From positions 1-40,400 of the forward strand of contig JADKIL010000015.1 of NCBI GenBank assembly GCA_016721315.1: a DNA stretch of 40,400 bases. The letters run 5' to 3'. The stretch's first letter is position 1. Each line of letters begins with the position of its first letter. The DNA comes from Candidatus Villigracilis vicinus. Lineage in GTDB: Bacteria > Chloroflexota > Anaerolineae > Anaerolineales > Villigracilaceae. The position numbers and the translations under genes are program-made. Below are positions 34,502 to 40,400 of this stretch, in pieces. The notes beneath the pieces were generated by a model, which saw only the letters and a program-made list of their open reading frames with translations, ran no database searches and was not told where the DNA came from.

Positions 34502-34936
34502 ATGACAGAGAACATCCCCAACGGACAAAAGCCAAAGAAAACCAGCAACCAGACGTTCATCATCATCCTTGCGCTGGTCTTTTCGTGTTTGGTAAGTTTT
34601 ATTTTTCTATTCGATGTGAACGGAACCAAATTACTTCAAACCACGTTGAAACTGCAGTTCAACGGTGTCGTCACCACCGGAACGGTCAGCGAAACCAAGG
34701 AGATCCCAAACAGAAACCTGGCATTCCCCAGTTCCGATTATCAACTAACCGTGAGCTTTGAGGTGGATGGGCAGACCTACACAACGCTCAGCAACATCTA
34801 CTATCCGCCGCAAGATGGTGATTGGGTGGGCGAACCCATGCAAGTGATCTACGACCCCACAAACCCAAACACTGCACTGATCAACAACTTCAACGAACGC
34901 TGGATGTTCCCACTGGGAGATGCATTGCCTGATTAA
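34502..34936 (+). CDS. DUF3592-type membrane protein
   Basis: This 144-residue protein has one N-terminal membrane helix (FIIILALVFSCLVSFIFLF). A beta domain follows with VTTGTVSETKEIPN, YQLTVSFEVDGQTYT and MQVIYDPTNPNTALI, the usual DUF3592 pattern of a short exported or cytoplasmic beta barrel after a helix. Ribosome binding site AAGGAG precedes the ATG. The function of this family is not known. The next gene starts 61 bp on and may be part of the same unit. Confidence 0.75.
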   Translation: MTENIPNGQKPKKTSNQTFIIILALVFSCLVSFIFLFDVNGTKLLQTTLKLQFNGVVTTGTVSETKEIPNRNLAFPSSDYQLTVSFEVDGQTYTTLSNIYYPPQDGDWVGEPMQVIYDPTNPNTALINNFNERWMFPLGDALPD

Positions 34937-34997
34937 AAAATACCTAGTATCGAAATGATAAAATGATTCCCATCTTATTGGTAAAGAGGAGCGCAAG

Positions 34998-35813
34998 ATG
35001 AAAAACGATGCCGTGCTTCCAATCACCCGTGCCATCGCGGGCGTTGTAGTTCTATTTCTAGTCACAGCTTTTGTGATCTTATTCTTCCTGCCAGACCGAA
35101 CAGGCAGCTTATTCGCCTGGGCGATCAAACCGCATATGTCGTCCATGTATTTTGGAGCAGCCTATTTGGGCGGCGCGTGGATCCTTGCCAAAACCGCCAT
35201 CGGCAAACGCTGGCATCGTGTGCAAGCCGTCTTCCCGGCGGTGACCGTCTTCACGATCGCCATGCTGATCGCCACGCTTCTGCATTGGGAACGCTTTTCA
35301 CTCGGCACAATTCCATTCATTGCCTGGTTAATTCTGTATATTGTTTCACCCTTTTTGATCCCAGCTCTTTGGGTCTACAACCGACGCACCGACTCATACG
35401 AACCCGAAGAATCGGATGTGACCGTCCCAGACTCGGCGCGACGGGTCACTCGCCTCATCGGGACCCTCGTCCTGATCCTCGTCACAAGCGGATTCTTATT
35501 CCCCAGCCTGATCATCCCCATCTGGCCCTGGGAGTTGACGCCGCTCACTGCGCGAGTCCTTTGCGGCTGGCTTTCTGTGATCGGCACCGGCGCTGTGATG
35601 ATCTCCCTCGACCCGCGTTGGACAGGCTGGCGTGCCATCCTTGAGGGCATCTTCATCGCATACTGCCTGATCTTCCTCGCCGCATTCATGAATCCGGCAG
35701 ATTTCAAGACAGGCATATTCAATTGGTACACCATGCTCATGGCAGCTATGCTGATCGAGATCTTCGTTTTTTACGGCATTATGGAATCGCGCAGGCGCAA
35801 AGAAATTAAATAA
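34998..35813 (+). CDS. multi-pass membrane protein of unknown function
   Basis: This 271-residue protein has about eight hydrophobic helices with a charged cytoplasmic loop near residues 128-150 (NRRTDSYEPEESDVTVPDS). Ribosome binding site AGAGG precedes the ATG. No transport or enzyme signature is visible. It ends in a Lys/Arg-rich tail (ESRRRKEIK). A terminator follows immediately. Confidence 0.75.
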   Translation: MKNDAVLPITRAIAGVVVLFLVTAFVILFFLPDRTGSLFAWAIKPHMSSMYFGAAYLGGAWILAKTAIGKRWHRVQAVFPAVTVFTIAMLIATLLHWERFSLGTIPFIAWLILYIVSPFLIPALWVYNRRTDSYEPEESDVTVPDSARRVTRLIGTLVLILVTSGFLFPSLIIPIWPWELTPLTARVLCGWLSVIGTGAVMISLDPRWTGWRAILEGIFIAYCLIFLAAFMNPADFKTGIFNWYTMLMAAMLIEIFVFYGIMESRRRKEIK

Positions 35814-35815
35814 AT

Positions 35816-35867
35816 AATCCTTCCCACTCCCCACACATCACAAAGGGAGAAGGAAGGATTTTCTTTT
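35816..35867 (+). terminator. intrinsic terminator
   Basis: AATCCTTCC (35816-35824) pairs with GGAAGGATT (35852-35860), with an inner TCCC/GGGA stem, then TTCTTTT. It separates the membrane protein gene from the convergent PPK2 pair. Confidence 0.65.
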
Positions 35868-35882
35868 GCATACAGTCTTTTT

Positions 35883-36590
35883 TTACTTCAACGCCCGCCG
35901 CAATTTCTCGGCGACCGTGCGCAGGGACTTAATGCGTGCAAAGTATTTATCGTTGGCTTCCACCAACGTCCAGGGGGCATCGGGAGTGCTGGTTTTCAAG
36001 AGCATTTCTTCGGCGGCGATGATATAGTCTTCCCATTTGCCGCGATTGCGCCAATCTTCATCGGTGATCTTCCAGGTTTTGTAATGGGTGCGTGTACGCT
36101 CTTTGAAGCGGCGCAGTTGTTCCTGTTTGCTGATGTGCATCCAGAATTTAAAGACGATCGTGCCAGCCTCTGTAAGTTGACGCTCGAACTGGTTGATCTC
36201 GCTATAGGCGCGGCGCCAATCCGCTTCGGTGCAAAAGCCTTCCAGCCGTTCCACCAGAACCCGTCCATACCATGAGCGGTCAAAGATGGCGATCTGCCCC
36301 TGCTCGGGTAAACGCCGCCAGAAGCGATACAGGTAATGACGCTCTTTCTCTTCGCCAGAGGGGGCAGCGATCGGCCATACGACATACCCACGCGGGTCCA
36401 TACGTTCTGTGAGACGCTTGATCGCGCCGCCCTTGCCTGAAGCGTCCATGCCTTCATAGACGATCACCACCGGGCGCTTCTGTGCATAGACTTGAAATGC
36501 CAGTTCATGCAGCTCAGCCTGCAATGATTTGAGCTGCTTGTTGTATTCTTCGCGTTCGAGTGCCAGATTAAGATCGAGTCGCTCAAGCAT
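35883..36590 (-). CDS. PPK2-family polyphosphate kinase, intact partner
   Basis: This 235-residue protein has Walker A GMDASGKGG, DPRGYVVW, and the Walker B/lid segment DRSWYGRVLVER, all as in active PPK2 domains. It should transfer phosphate between polyphosphate and nucleotides (or AMP). The upstream gene encodes a second, degenerate PPK2 domain and overlaps the start by 8 bp (stop TGA at 36583-36585, ATG at 36588-36590). In polyphosphate:AMP phosphotransferase these two domains are one protein. Here they are split, so the two chains may assemble as a heteromer. Confidence 0.87.
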   Translation of the reverse strand: MLERLDLNLALEREEYNKQLKSLQAELHELAFQVYAQKRPVVIVYEGMDASGKGGAIKRLTERMDPRGYVVWPIAAPSGEEKERHYLYRFWRRLPEQGQIAIFDRSWYGRVLVERLEGFCTEADWRRAYSEINQFERQLTEAGTIVFKFWMHISKQEQLRRFKERTRTHYKTWKITDEDWRNRGKWEDYIIAAEEMLLKTSTPDAPWTLVEANDKYFARIKSLRTVAEKLRRALK

Positions 36591-37362
36591 TGACGGCTCC
36601 TTTCATTTCCTTGGTTGCACGCGGACGTTTAGGCTTTGTCCCTAAAGAGGCAGGTAACCCCAGGCGGGCTTCAAGGGAGGCGATGATGGTTTCAAACACT
36701 TTGATGCGCATGTAATATCGGTCGGCAGCTTCCACGATCGTCCAGGGAGAGTGAGGCGAATCGGTCCGTGCGATCATATCTTCGACATAATTGGTATATT
36801 TTTCATAACGCTTGTTTTGCAGCAAGTCTTCCTCGCTGACCTGCCATGCGGTCAACTTGTCTTTGCTCAATTTCTTAATACGCTTCTTCTGGTCGGCTTC
36901 GCTGATATGCAGCCAAAACTTCAAGATGACCGTTCCATCGGCGCTGAGCATCTCTTCAAATTCGGCAATGTCTTGATAGGCGGCGCGCAGATCATCTTTG
37001 TCGACCGTCTTGTTCAGCCTGTCGATCAAGACGCGGCGGTACCACGACGTATCGAAAGCGACCATTTGCCCACGGGCAGGGATCTTTTGCCAGAAACGCC
37101 ACATCCACGGATAACGCGTCTCCGCTGTGCGCGGCGGCGTGATGGGTACCACGCGAAAACCGCGCGGGTCCAGCCGTTCCGCGAGCAGACTGATCAGGCG
37201 TCCCTTGCCTGTAGCAGCCCAGCCCTCGAACACAATAATGACCGGAATTTTCGCATCAAAGACCGCATGCTCCAATTCATAGAGCCGCTGCTGCAAAGGG
37301 CGCAGTCGTTTTTTATATTCCTCCTGCGGCAAAGCCAAGTCAAGGTTGACGTATTCAAGCAT
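36583..37362 (-). CDS. PPK2-family protein with altered active-site residues
   Basis: This 259-residue protein is clearly homologous to the following gene (PVIIVFEGWAATGKGR, DPRGFRVVPITPP, FDTSWYRRVLIDRL). The Walker A Asp is Ala (GWAATGKG) and the Arg after the Walker B Asp is Thr (DTSWY). These positions are normally conserved in active PPK2, so this half may be regulatory or structural, as the N-terminal half of two-domain PAP is thought to be. The last 20 residues are Lys/Arg/Pro-rich (TKPKRPRATKEMKG). The start is likely ATG 37362. Confidence 0.85.
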   Translation of the reverse strand: MLEYVNLDLALPQEEYKKRLRPLQQRLYELEHAVFDAKIPVIIVFEGWAATGKGRLISLLAERLDPRGFRVVPITPPRTAETRYPWMWRFWQKIPARGQMVAFDTSWYRRVLIDRLNKTVDKDDLRAAYQDIAEFEEMLSADGTVILKFWLHISEADQKKRIKKLSKDKLTAWQVSEEDLLQNKRYEKYTNYVEDMIARTDSPHSPWTIVEAADRYYMRIKVFETIIASLEARLGLPASLGTKPKRPRATKEMKGAVNA

Positions 37363-37461
37363 GGCAGACTCCCGTTCGTTGGTTTGATAACTTGATCATC
37401 TTATCGGTTATTTTACCCTCCCCGGTATCGTTTATAAGGAATACATATTATTGCAGAACAA

Positions 37462-37501
37462 ATCAAAAGACCCCGCCGAAGATCTGGCGGGGTCTTTTGA
37501 T
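37462..37501. terminator. bidirectional terminator
   Basis: ATCAAAAGACCCCGCC (37462-37477) pairs perfectly with GGCGGGGTCTTTTGAT (37486-37501). It ends the SH3 lipoprotein gene on the - strand. The gap 37363-37461 has no gene and must carry the PPK2 promoter. Confidence 0.85.
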
Positions 37502-37519
37502 AAAGGGGATGTTGACGAC

Positions 37520-38368
37520 TTAATTACAATACGTGACTGTTCCAGTGACCATACCGGAACTGCCATTGGCATTCACAGCCTGCACGCCGTAAGTCACGCT
37601 CGGAGATGTAGGCAGTAAAACGGTGAAGGTCTCTGAAAACTTTTGTGTATTGGCTGGCAACGTGGTGTAAAAGGCGCCGTCTTTGAAGATATTAAAACCG
37701 GTCTCATTGCTGGACGCATCTGACCATGTAAATTGGACAACCATCTTAAAGCTTGGAAAAAGGTCATCAGGCTTCGTGAGGGTGGTGCACTGACGGGTAA
37801 TGTCCACATTGGTGGGCGCGGCAGGCGGAGGCGCGGCGGGCTGCGAAACATCCTCCTCTTCGTCATCATTCGAATTTGAATTATTAGATTGGTTCGAATT
37901 GCCGGATTGACTCGAGTTATTCGAATCCGAGCTCTGTGCAACTGGTGCTGGCGGAGGTGTGATCTCAGGCAATACACTGGCATCGCCTACGAGGACTGCG
38001 TATTGACCCCACAACCAACAAGTGCCGCCCGTGGGCATTGTGATGATCCAATATCCTTTTGGCGAGTACTTGCCCACTACATCAAAGTCGCTGCCTGGCT
38101 GCACGACCATCAAGAGTTGATAGACCACATCTGGACCAGTACGGCAATTGGTAGCCGTGCTGACAGAAACTTTGACTGTCTTTGGAGCCGTTGTTGCGGT
38201 AGCTGTGGCAACAGTATCCCCCGTACTTAATTCGGTGGGTGCTTCTGTTGCATTGACCGGTTCTTCTGTCGCATCGGTCTGCACTTCTGCGGTTGTTGGC
38301 AGGTTACACGCGAATGCTGCAATGGCAAGAATGGTGATTAACATAACGATGGGGTGTTTTTTCTTCAC
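37520..38368 (-). CDS. SH3-domain lipoprotein with Fn3-like C-terminus
   Basis: This protein has 282 residues from GTG 38368, with a lipoprotein signal (IAAFAC). A Thr/Ala/Glu-rich linker follows, then a bacterial SH3-like domain at about 65-130 (TNCRTGPDVVYQLLMVV, YWIITMP, CWLWGQYAVL). A low-complexity Ser/Asn/Gln stretch at about 145-170 is followed by a beta domain with Fn3 character (QFTWSDASSNETGFNIF, YGVQAVNANGSSG). SH3-like domains of this type often bind cell-wall peptides or surface partners. GGAG lies 8 bases before the GTG but is inside a 15-bp hairpin, which suggests translational control. Confidence 0.82.
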   Translation of the reverse strand: MKKKHPIVMLITILAIAAFACNLPTTAEVQTDATEEPVNATEAPTELSTGDTVATATATTAPKTVKVSVSTATNCRTGPDVVYQLLMVVQPGSDFDVVGKYSPKGYWIITMPTGGTCWLWGQYAVLVGDASVLPEITPPPAPVAQSSDSNNSSQSGNSNQSNNSNSNDDEEEDVSQPAAPPPAAPTNVDITRQCTTLTKPDDLFPSFKMVVQFTWSDASSNETGFNIFKDGAFYTTLPANTQKFSETFTVLLPTSPSVTYGVQAVNANGSSGMVTGTVTYCN

Positions 38369-38376
38369 GATGATTA

Positions 38377-38411
38377 CTCCATATAATTTGATCGGTTCAA
38401 ATTATATGGAG
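38377..38411 (-). promoter_or_regulatory. 15-5-15 hairpin covering the ribosome binding site
   Basis: CTCCATATAATTTGA (38377-38391) is followed after TCGGT by its exact complement (38397-38411). On the - strand the second arm ends in GGAG, the Shine-Dalgarno of the SH3 lipoprotein. It could be an RNA switch or thermometer. The arm also contains TATAAT, so an operator over a -10 box is an alternative. The rest of the gap to 38674 holds no gene, apart from the repeat at 38570. Confidence 0.6.
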
Positions 38412-38569
38412 AACAAGCAAGATCAACATCCCACAATGGATGGATGACTTTCGGCTTTATCACAAATGCCCCCAAATTCCCATTGCATAAAGAAGCTGGC
38501 TGGATTCATTCAAAATATAAATTATCTGATTTGCCTACAGGGTGCTTCGTAAGGTTGTGGAGGGGAGTG

Positions 38570-38639
38570 AACAGCAAAAAATACCCTCTCGCAAAGGAGA
38601 GGGGCAAATAGAGAAACTTGATTATGACGCCAATCAGGG
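38570..38639. repeat. local repeat family, partial copy (R3)
   Basis: The segment from AACAGCAAAAAATACCCTCTC to ACGCCAATCAGGG matches the right part of the element at 40241-40310. This copy has an AGGAGAGG hairpin and the same GATTAT(G/T)ACGCCAATCAGGG end, but lacks the left CATCACCCAA end. Confidence 0.6.
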
Positions 38640-38674
38640 AGAGATCCCACAGACTTATTCGATCATTATTCTTA

Positions 38675-39064
38675 TCAGGAAGTGGGTTTCAACCCTGTTG
38701 CTCGAAACACCAACCAATAAAACCATGCCGCAAAAACAATATAAACCAGAGTCACAATTAACATTAATGGGCTAAACCCAACGAACAAATTCTTCGCCAA
38801 CAATAACGCCCCAGAAAAGAAGTGGCTGAAATTCGCCAGCGACACGGGTCGCGCATAGATGCCGCCGATGGCGCTATCTTTTGCCGTCCAGTTCATGATC
38901 GCAAAGCCGAAATATAACGCACCCATTAATTGCACCAACACGGAGGCTGCCTCTGTCACCACCACACCCTGCATGGACAGCAATACATCCGGCATGAACA
39001 GGGCGCATATCCCTGCTATTGCGAGGATAAGGCTGCTGGAGGTCATGAGTAGTTTTGTGTTCAT
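38675..39064 (-). CDS. small four-helix membrane protein
   Basis: This protein has 129 residues from ATG 39064, with AGGAGAA before it. It has four hydrophobic helices and no charged catalytic site (LLMTSSSLILAIAGICALF, VLVQLMGALYFGFAIMNWT, LANFSHFFSGALLLAKNLF, LMLIVTLVYIVFAAWFYWLV). It resembles short DUF membrane proteins, with no assignable role. A longer frame to 39163 is formed by the repeat R1 and is not considered real. Confidence 0.75.
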   Translation of the reverse strand: MNTKLLMTSSSLILAIAGICALFMPDVLLSMQGVVVTEAASVLVQLMGALYFGFAIMNWTAKDSAIGGIYARPVSLANFSHFFSGALLLAKNLFVGFSPLMLIVTLVYIVFAAWFYWLVFRATGLKPTS

Positions 39065-39112
39065 TGAAAATTCTCCTCGTTTTAAGTTGAGGCAATTATC
39101 CTGCATTTTCAC

Positions 39113-39176
39113 CATCACCCAAGCATTGACTTGGAACCTCAGCGCCCATCCACAGAACAGCAACCAAAAAAATACC
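39113..39176. repeat. local repeat family, copy R1
   Basis: The 64 bp starting CATCACCCAAGCATTGACTT and ending AAAAATACC are identical to 40198-40261 except for two bases. R1 lies upstream of the small membrane protein gene. Confidence 0.85.
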
Positions 39177-39222
39177 TCCTCCTTTAGCCGATCACGGCAA
39201 CCATCAGGGAGAGGGAACTGGC

Positions 39223-39579
39223 TTAAGTTGAATTCCCAGCAAGCCGCTTATCTCTTTGCTTTTCAAGTTCCCGATCTTGTTTTAGATCATCTGCCATAGA
39301 AGAACCACCTTTCAAAAATCCATATCCTTTTTTGATAGGGTCATCTTCTTTAGAGTGCAGCAGTGGAATTAAGACCAAGACACCATCTTGAACATCCAAT
39401 CGTAAAAGTGCTCCTGCACTGATGTTCAATCGCTCTCTAATGTGACGCGGGAGAGTGATTTGGTTTTTCGCGTTGAGTTTTACGGAAAGGCGCTTAATAG
39501 CTGTAGTTCGAGCCTTCTTAAGAATTTTTTCTTCTTTCAAGAAATCATCAAAGTCGCTTCCGATATGCTTTTTGTTCAT
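39223..39579 (-). CDS. AbrB/SpoVT-type protein with HigA-like N-terminal head
   Basis: This protein has 118 residues from ATG 39579; 39585 is an in-frame alternative. Residues 5-20 (IGSDFDDFLKEEKILK) match the first helices of XRE-type HigA-like antitoxins, which usually read GSSFDDFLKEEGI. Residues 33-75 form a swapped-hairpin AbrB domain (LSVKLNAKNQITLPRHIR, then LRLDVQDGVLVLIPL), the DNA-binding fold of many antitoxins. The C-terminal 40 residues are charged. No toxin gene follows; it lies 12 bp downstream of the BrnA antitoxin on the same strand, so it is probably a third member of that operon. Confidence 0.8.
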   Translation of the reverse strand: MNKKHIGSDFDDFLKEEKILKKARTTAIKRLSVKLNAKNQITLPRHIRERLNISAGALLRLDVQDGVLVLIPLLHSKEDDPIKKGYGFLKGGSSMADDLKQDRELEKQRDKRLAGNST

Positions 39580-39591
39580 AAGCATCCATTT

Positions 39592-39849
39592 CTATTGAGA
39601 AGCACTTTGCAATTCTTCACGGACAACACGCCGAAGAATAACCTCAATGGGCTCCTCTTGCTGGTGGATAAACTCCCGTAAGGCGTTATTGATCAATGTC
39701 TGATAATTACCGCCACCTGATTCTTCGACTTGATTTCGGAACCAGTCCAAAACATCATCATCGAGACGAATGGTGATACGAGTTTTTCCCTGCGGCGCGC
39801 GGACAACGGCTCCGCGTTTGCCTTTGCTAAAGTTATATTCACTCTTCAT
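39592..39849 (-). CDS. brnA: BrnA-type antitoxin
   Basis: This protein has 85 residues from ATG 39849 (MKSEYNFSKGKRGAV), the hallmark start of BrnA. A ribbon-helix-helix domain follows (TRITIRLDDDVLDWFRNQV, then LINNALREFIHQQ). It should bind BrnT and repress the operon. It overlaps brnT by 11 bp; an alternative start at 39867 gives a slightly longer product. It is followed 12 bp later by the AbrB-like gene. Confidence 0.9.
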   Translation of the reverse strand: MKSEYNFSKGKRGAVVRAPQGKTRITIRLDDDVLDWFRNQVEESGGGNYQTLINNALREFIHQQEEPIEVILRRVVREELQSASQ

Positions 39850-40120
39850 GTTCTTCTTGTGCCTCATATTCAGCCTTTTCAAGGGCTGTAGCCTTCCTCG
39901 CGGAGATGAGTCGGATAAGTACTCCGCGAAACGTATAAACAACGACCAGAATCCTTCGAAGAAAATCTCTACCCAGCGTGATGAAGCGGTCTTCACTTTC
40001 ATGCTCATCTTCGATGGTGATGGCGTTTTCATCTTCAAAAATGCCTACTGCATCAGAAAATTTGACACCATGCTTCTTGTAATTTGATTTTGCCTTTTTA
40101 GGATCCCATTCGTAGTTCAT
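39839..40120 (-). CDS. brnT: BrnT-type toxin
   Basis: This protein has 93 residues from ATG 40120 (MNYEWDPKKAKSNYKKHGV). The BrnT fold shows VKFSDAVGIFEDENA, RFITLGRDF and the last strands VVVYTFRGVLIRLISARKAT, which carry the conserved RLISAR motif (RNase-like active region). It is a type II toxin that blocks translation by RNA cleavage in known members. Longer upstream frames run through the repeat R2 and are rejected. Full-length and undamaged. Confidence 0.9.
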   Translation of the reverse strand: MNYEWDPKKAKSNYKKHGVKFSDAVGIFEDENAITIEDEHESEDRFITLGRDFLRRILVVVYTFRGVLIRLISARKATALEKAEYEAQEEHEE

Positions 40121-40197
40121 GGATATATTATATGCACAAATGTACACAGACGCAACCTCTCCCCGCCTCCCCTGAAGGGGAGGAGCTAAAACCAACC

Positions 40198-40261
40198 CAT
40201 CACCCAAACATTGACTTGGAACCTCAGCGCCCATCCACAGAACAGCAAACAAAAAAATACC
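40198..40261. repeat. local repeat family, copy R2
   Basis: This 64-bp segment matches R1 at 39113-39176 with two mismatches. It continues into CCTCTCC..GGAGAGG and an ATTACGCCAATCAGGG tail shared with R3, and lies about 80 bp upstream of brnT. Confidence 0.85.
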
Positions 40262-40281
40262 CTCTCCTTCAGGAGAGGGCT

Positions 40282-40350
40282 GAGCGGACATGCCGATTAT
40301 TACGCCAATCAGGGTGAGGTCAGCGGACATGCCGATCACGGCACTCATCA
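40282..40350. repeat. imperfect tandem duplication beside R2
   Basis: AGCGGACATGCCGAT occurs twice (40284-40298 and 40323-40337), each followed by a related TATTACGCCAATCAG or CACGGCACTCATCAG segment, period about 39 bp. The remainder 40351-40400 shows no gene. Confidence 0.6.
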
Positions 40351-40400
40351 GAATTCAAAAACCGCCCCCACCCGTCCTCCCCCAAATACGACATTGAAAG

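Noticed and set aside
39065..39163. N-terminal extension of the small membrane protein at 38675
   Set aside because: Built from repeat R1; a good ribosome binding site lies just before ATG 39064.
40121..40348. N-terminal extension of BrnT to 40348
   Set aside because: It consists of translated repeat R2 and tandem duplications; the BrnT family start MNYEWDPKKAK fits ATG 40120.
38570..40350. CRISPR array
   Set aside because: The repeats are three uneven copies with unequal spacing and no spacers of constant length; no cas genes.

Overview
The window looks like chromosomal DNA of an uncultured Chloroflexota bacterium, most likely class Anaerolineae. This is an inference. It rests on lipoproteins with long Pro/Thr linkers behind the lipobox, several WD40-like (PD40) beta-propellers, moderate GC content, and short palindromic repeats scattered between genes. 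No rRNA, tRNA, CRISPR array, phage module or complete insertion sequence was recognised.

Positions 1-7000 hold a metal-handling block on the + strand, interrupted by one intact GGDEF gene on the - strand. The block has a YcgR/YraQ-type permease, a YcgQ-type DUF1980 membrane protein joined to an Ig-like plus beta-propeller segment, and a NicO-type Ni/Co transporter with an N-terminal EF-hand loop and a C-terminal beta-propeller. All three are broken by many small frameshifts. Nearly all of these are repaired by adding one or two bases in short runs, so consensus error is at least as likely as gene decay.

Positions 7033-10256 hold an intact zinc-uptake locus: a Fur/Zur-type repressor with a perfect 7-1-7 palindrome upstream, then znuA, znuC and znuB, ending in a strong terminator. 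With the left block this reads as one zinc/divalent-metal island.

Positions 10365-17733 hold two tandem SRPBCC genes, two translationally coupled M1-type zinc peptidase lipoproteins, a riboflavin-type set (archaeal-type pyrimidine reductase, ribA, SDR) and a frameshifted DNA adenine methylase. Positions 17950-25575 hold a 1318-residue hybrid histidine kinase, an epoxide-hydrolase-like enzyme with an EamA transporter, a Nudix hydrolase, and a PLP aminotransferase behind what looks like a transcription attenuator.

Positions 25879-30311 hold two small proteins with a shared Ca-loop-like repeat, a GAF protein, a VIT1/CCC1 metal transporter, a phosphodiesterase lipoprotein and a zinc ribbon. Positions 30526-32770 hold a compact operon of a Rieske protein, an unidentified 417-residue protein and a methyltransferase. 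Positions 33379-38368 hold a squalene/phytoene-synthase-like gene, small membrane proteins, a split pair of PPK2-family genes and an SH3-domain lipoprotein with a hairpin over its ribosome binding site. Positions 38570-40400 hold a BrnT-BrnA toxin-antitoxin pair, a chimeric AbrB-like protein and three copies of a local repeat.
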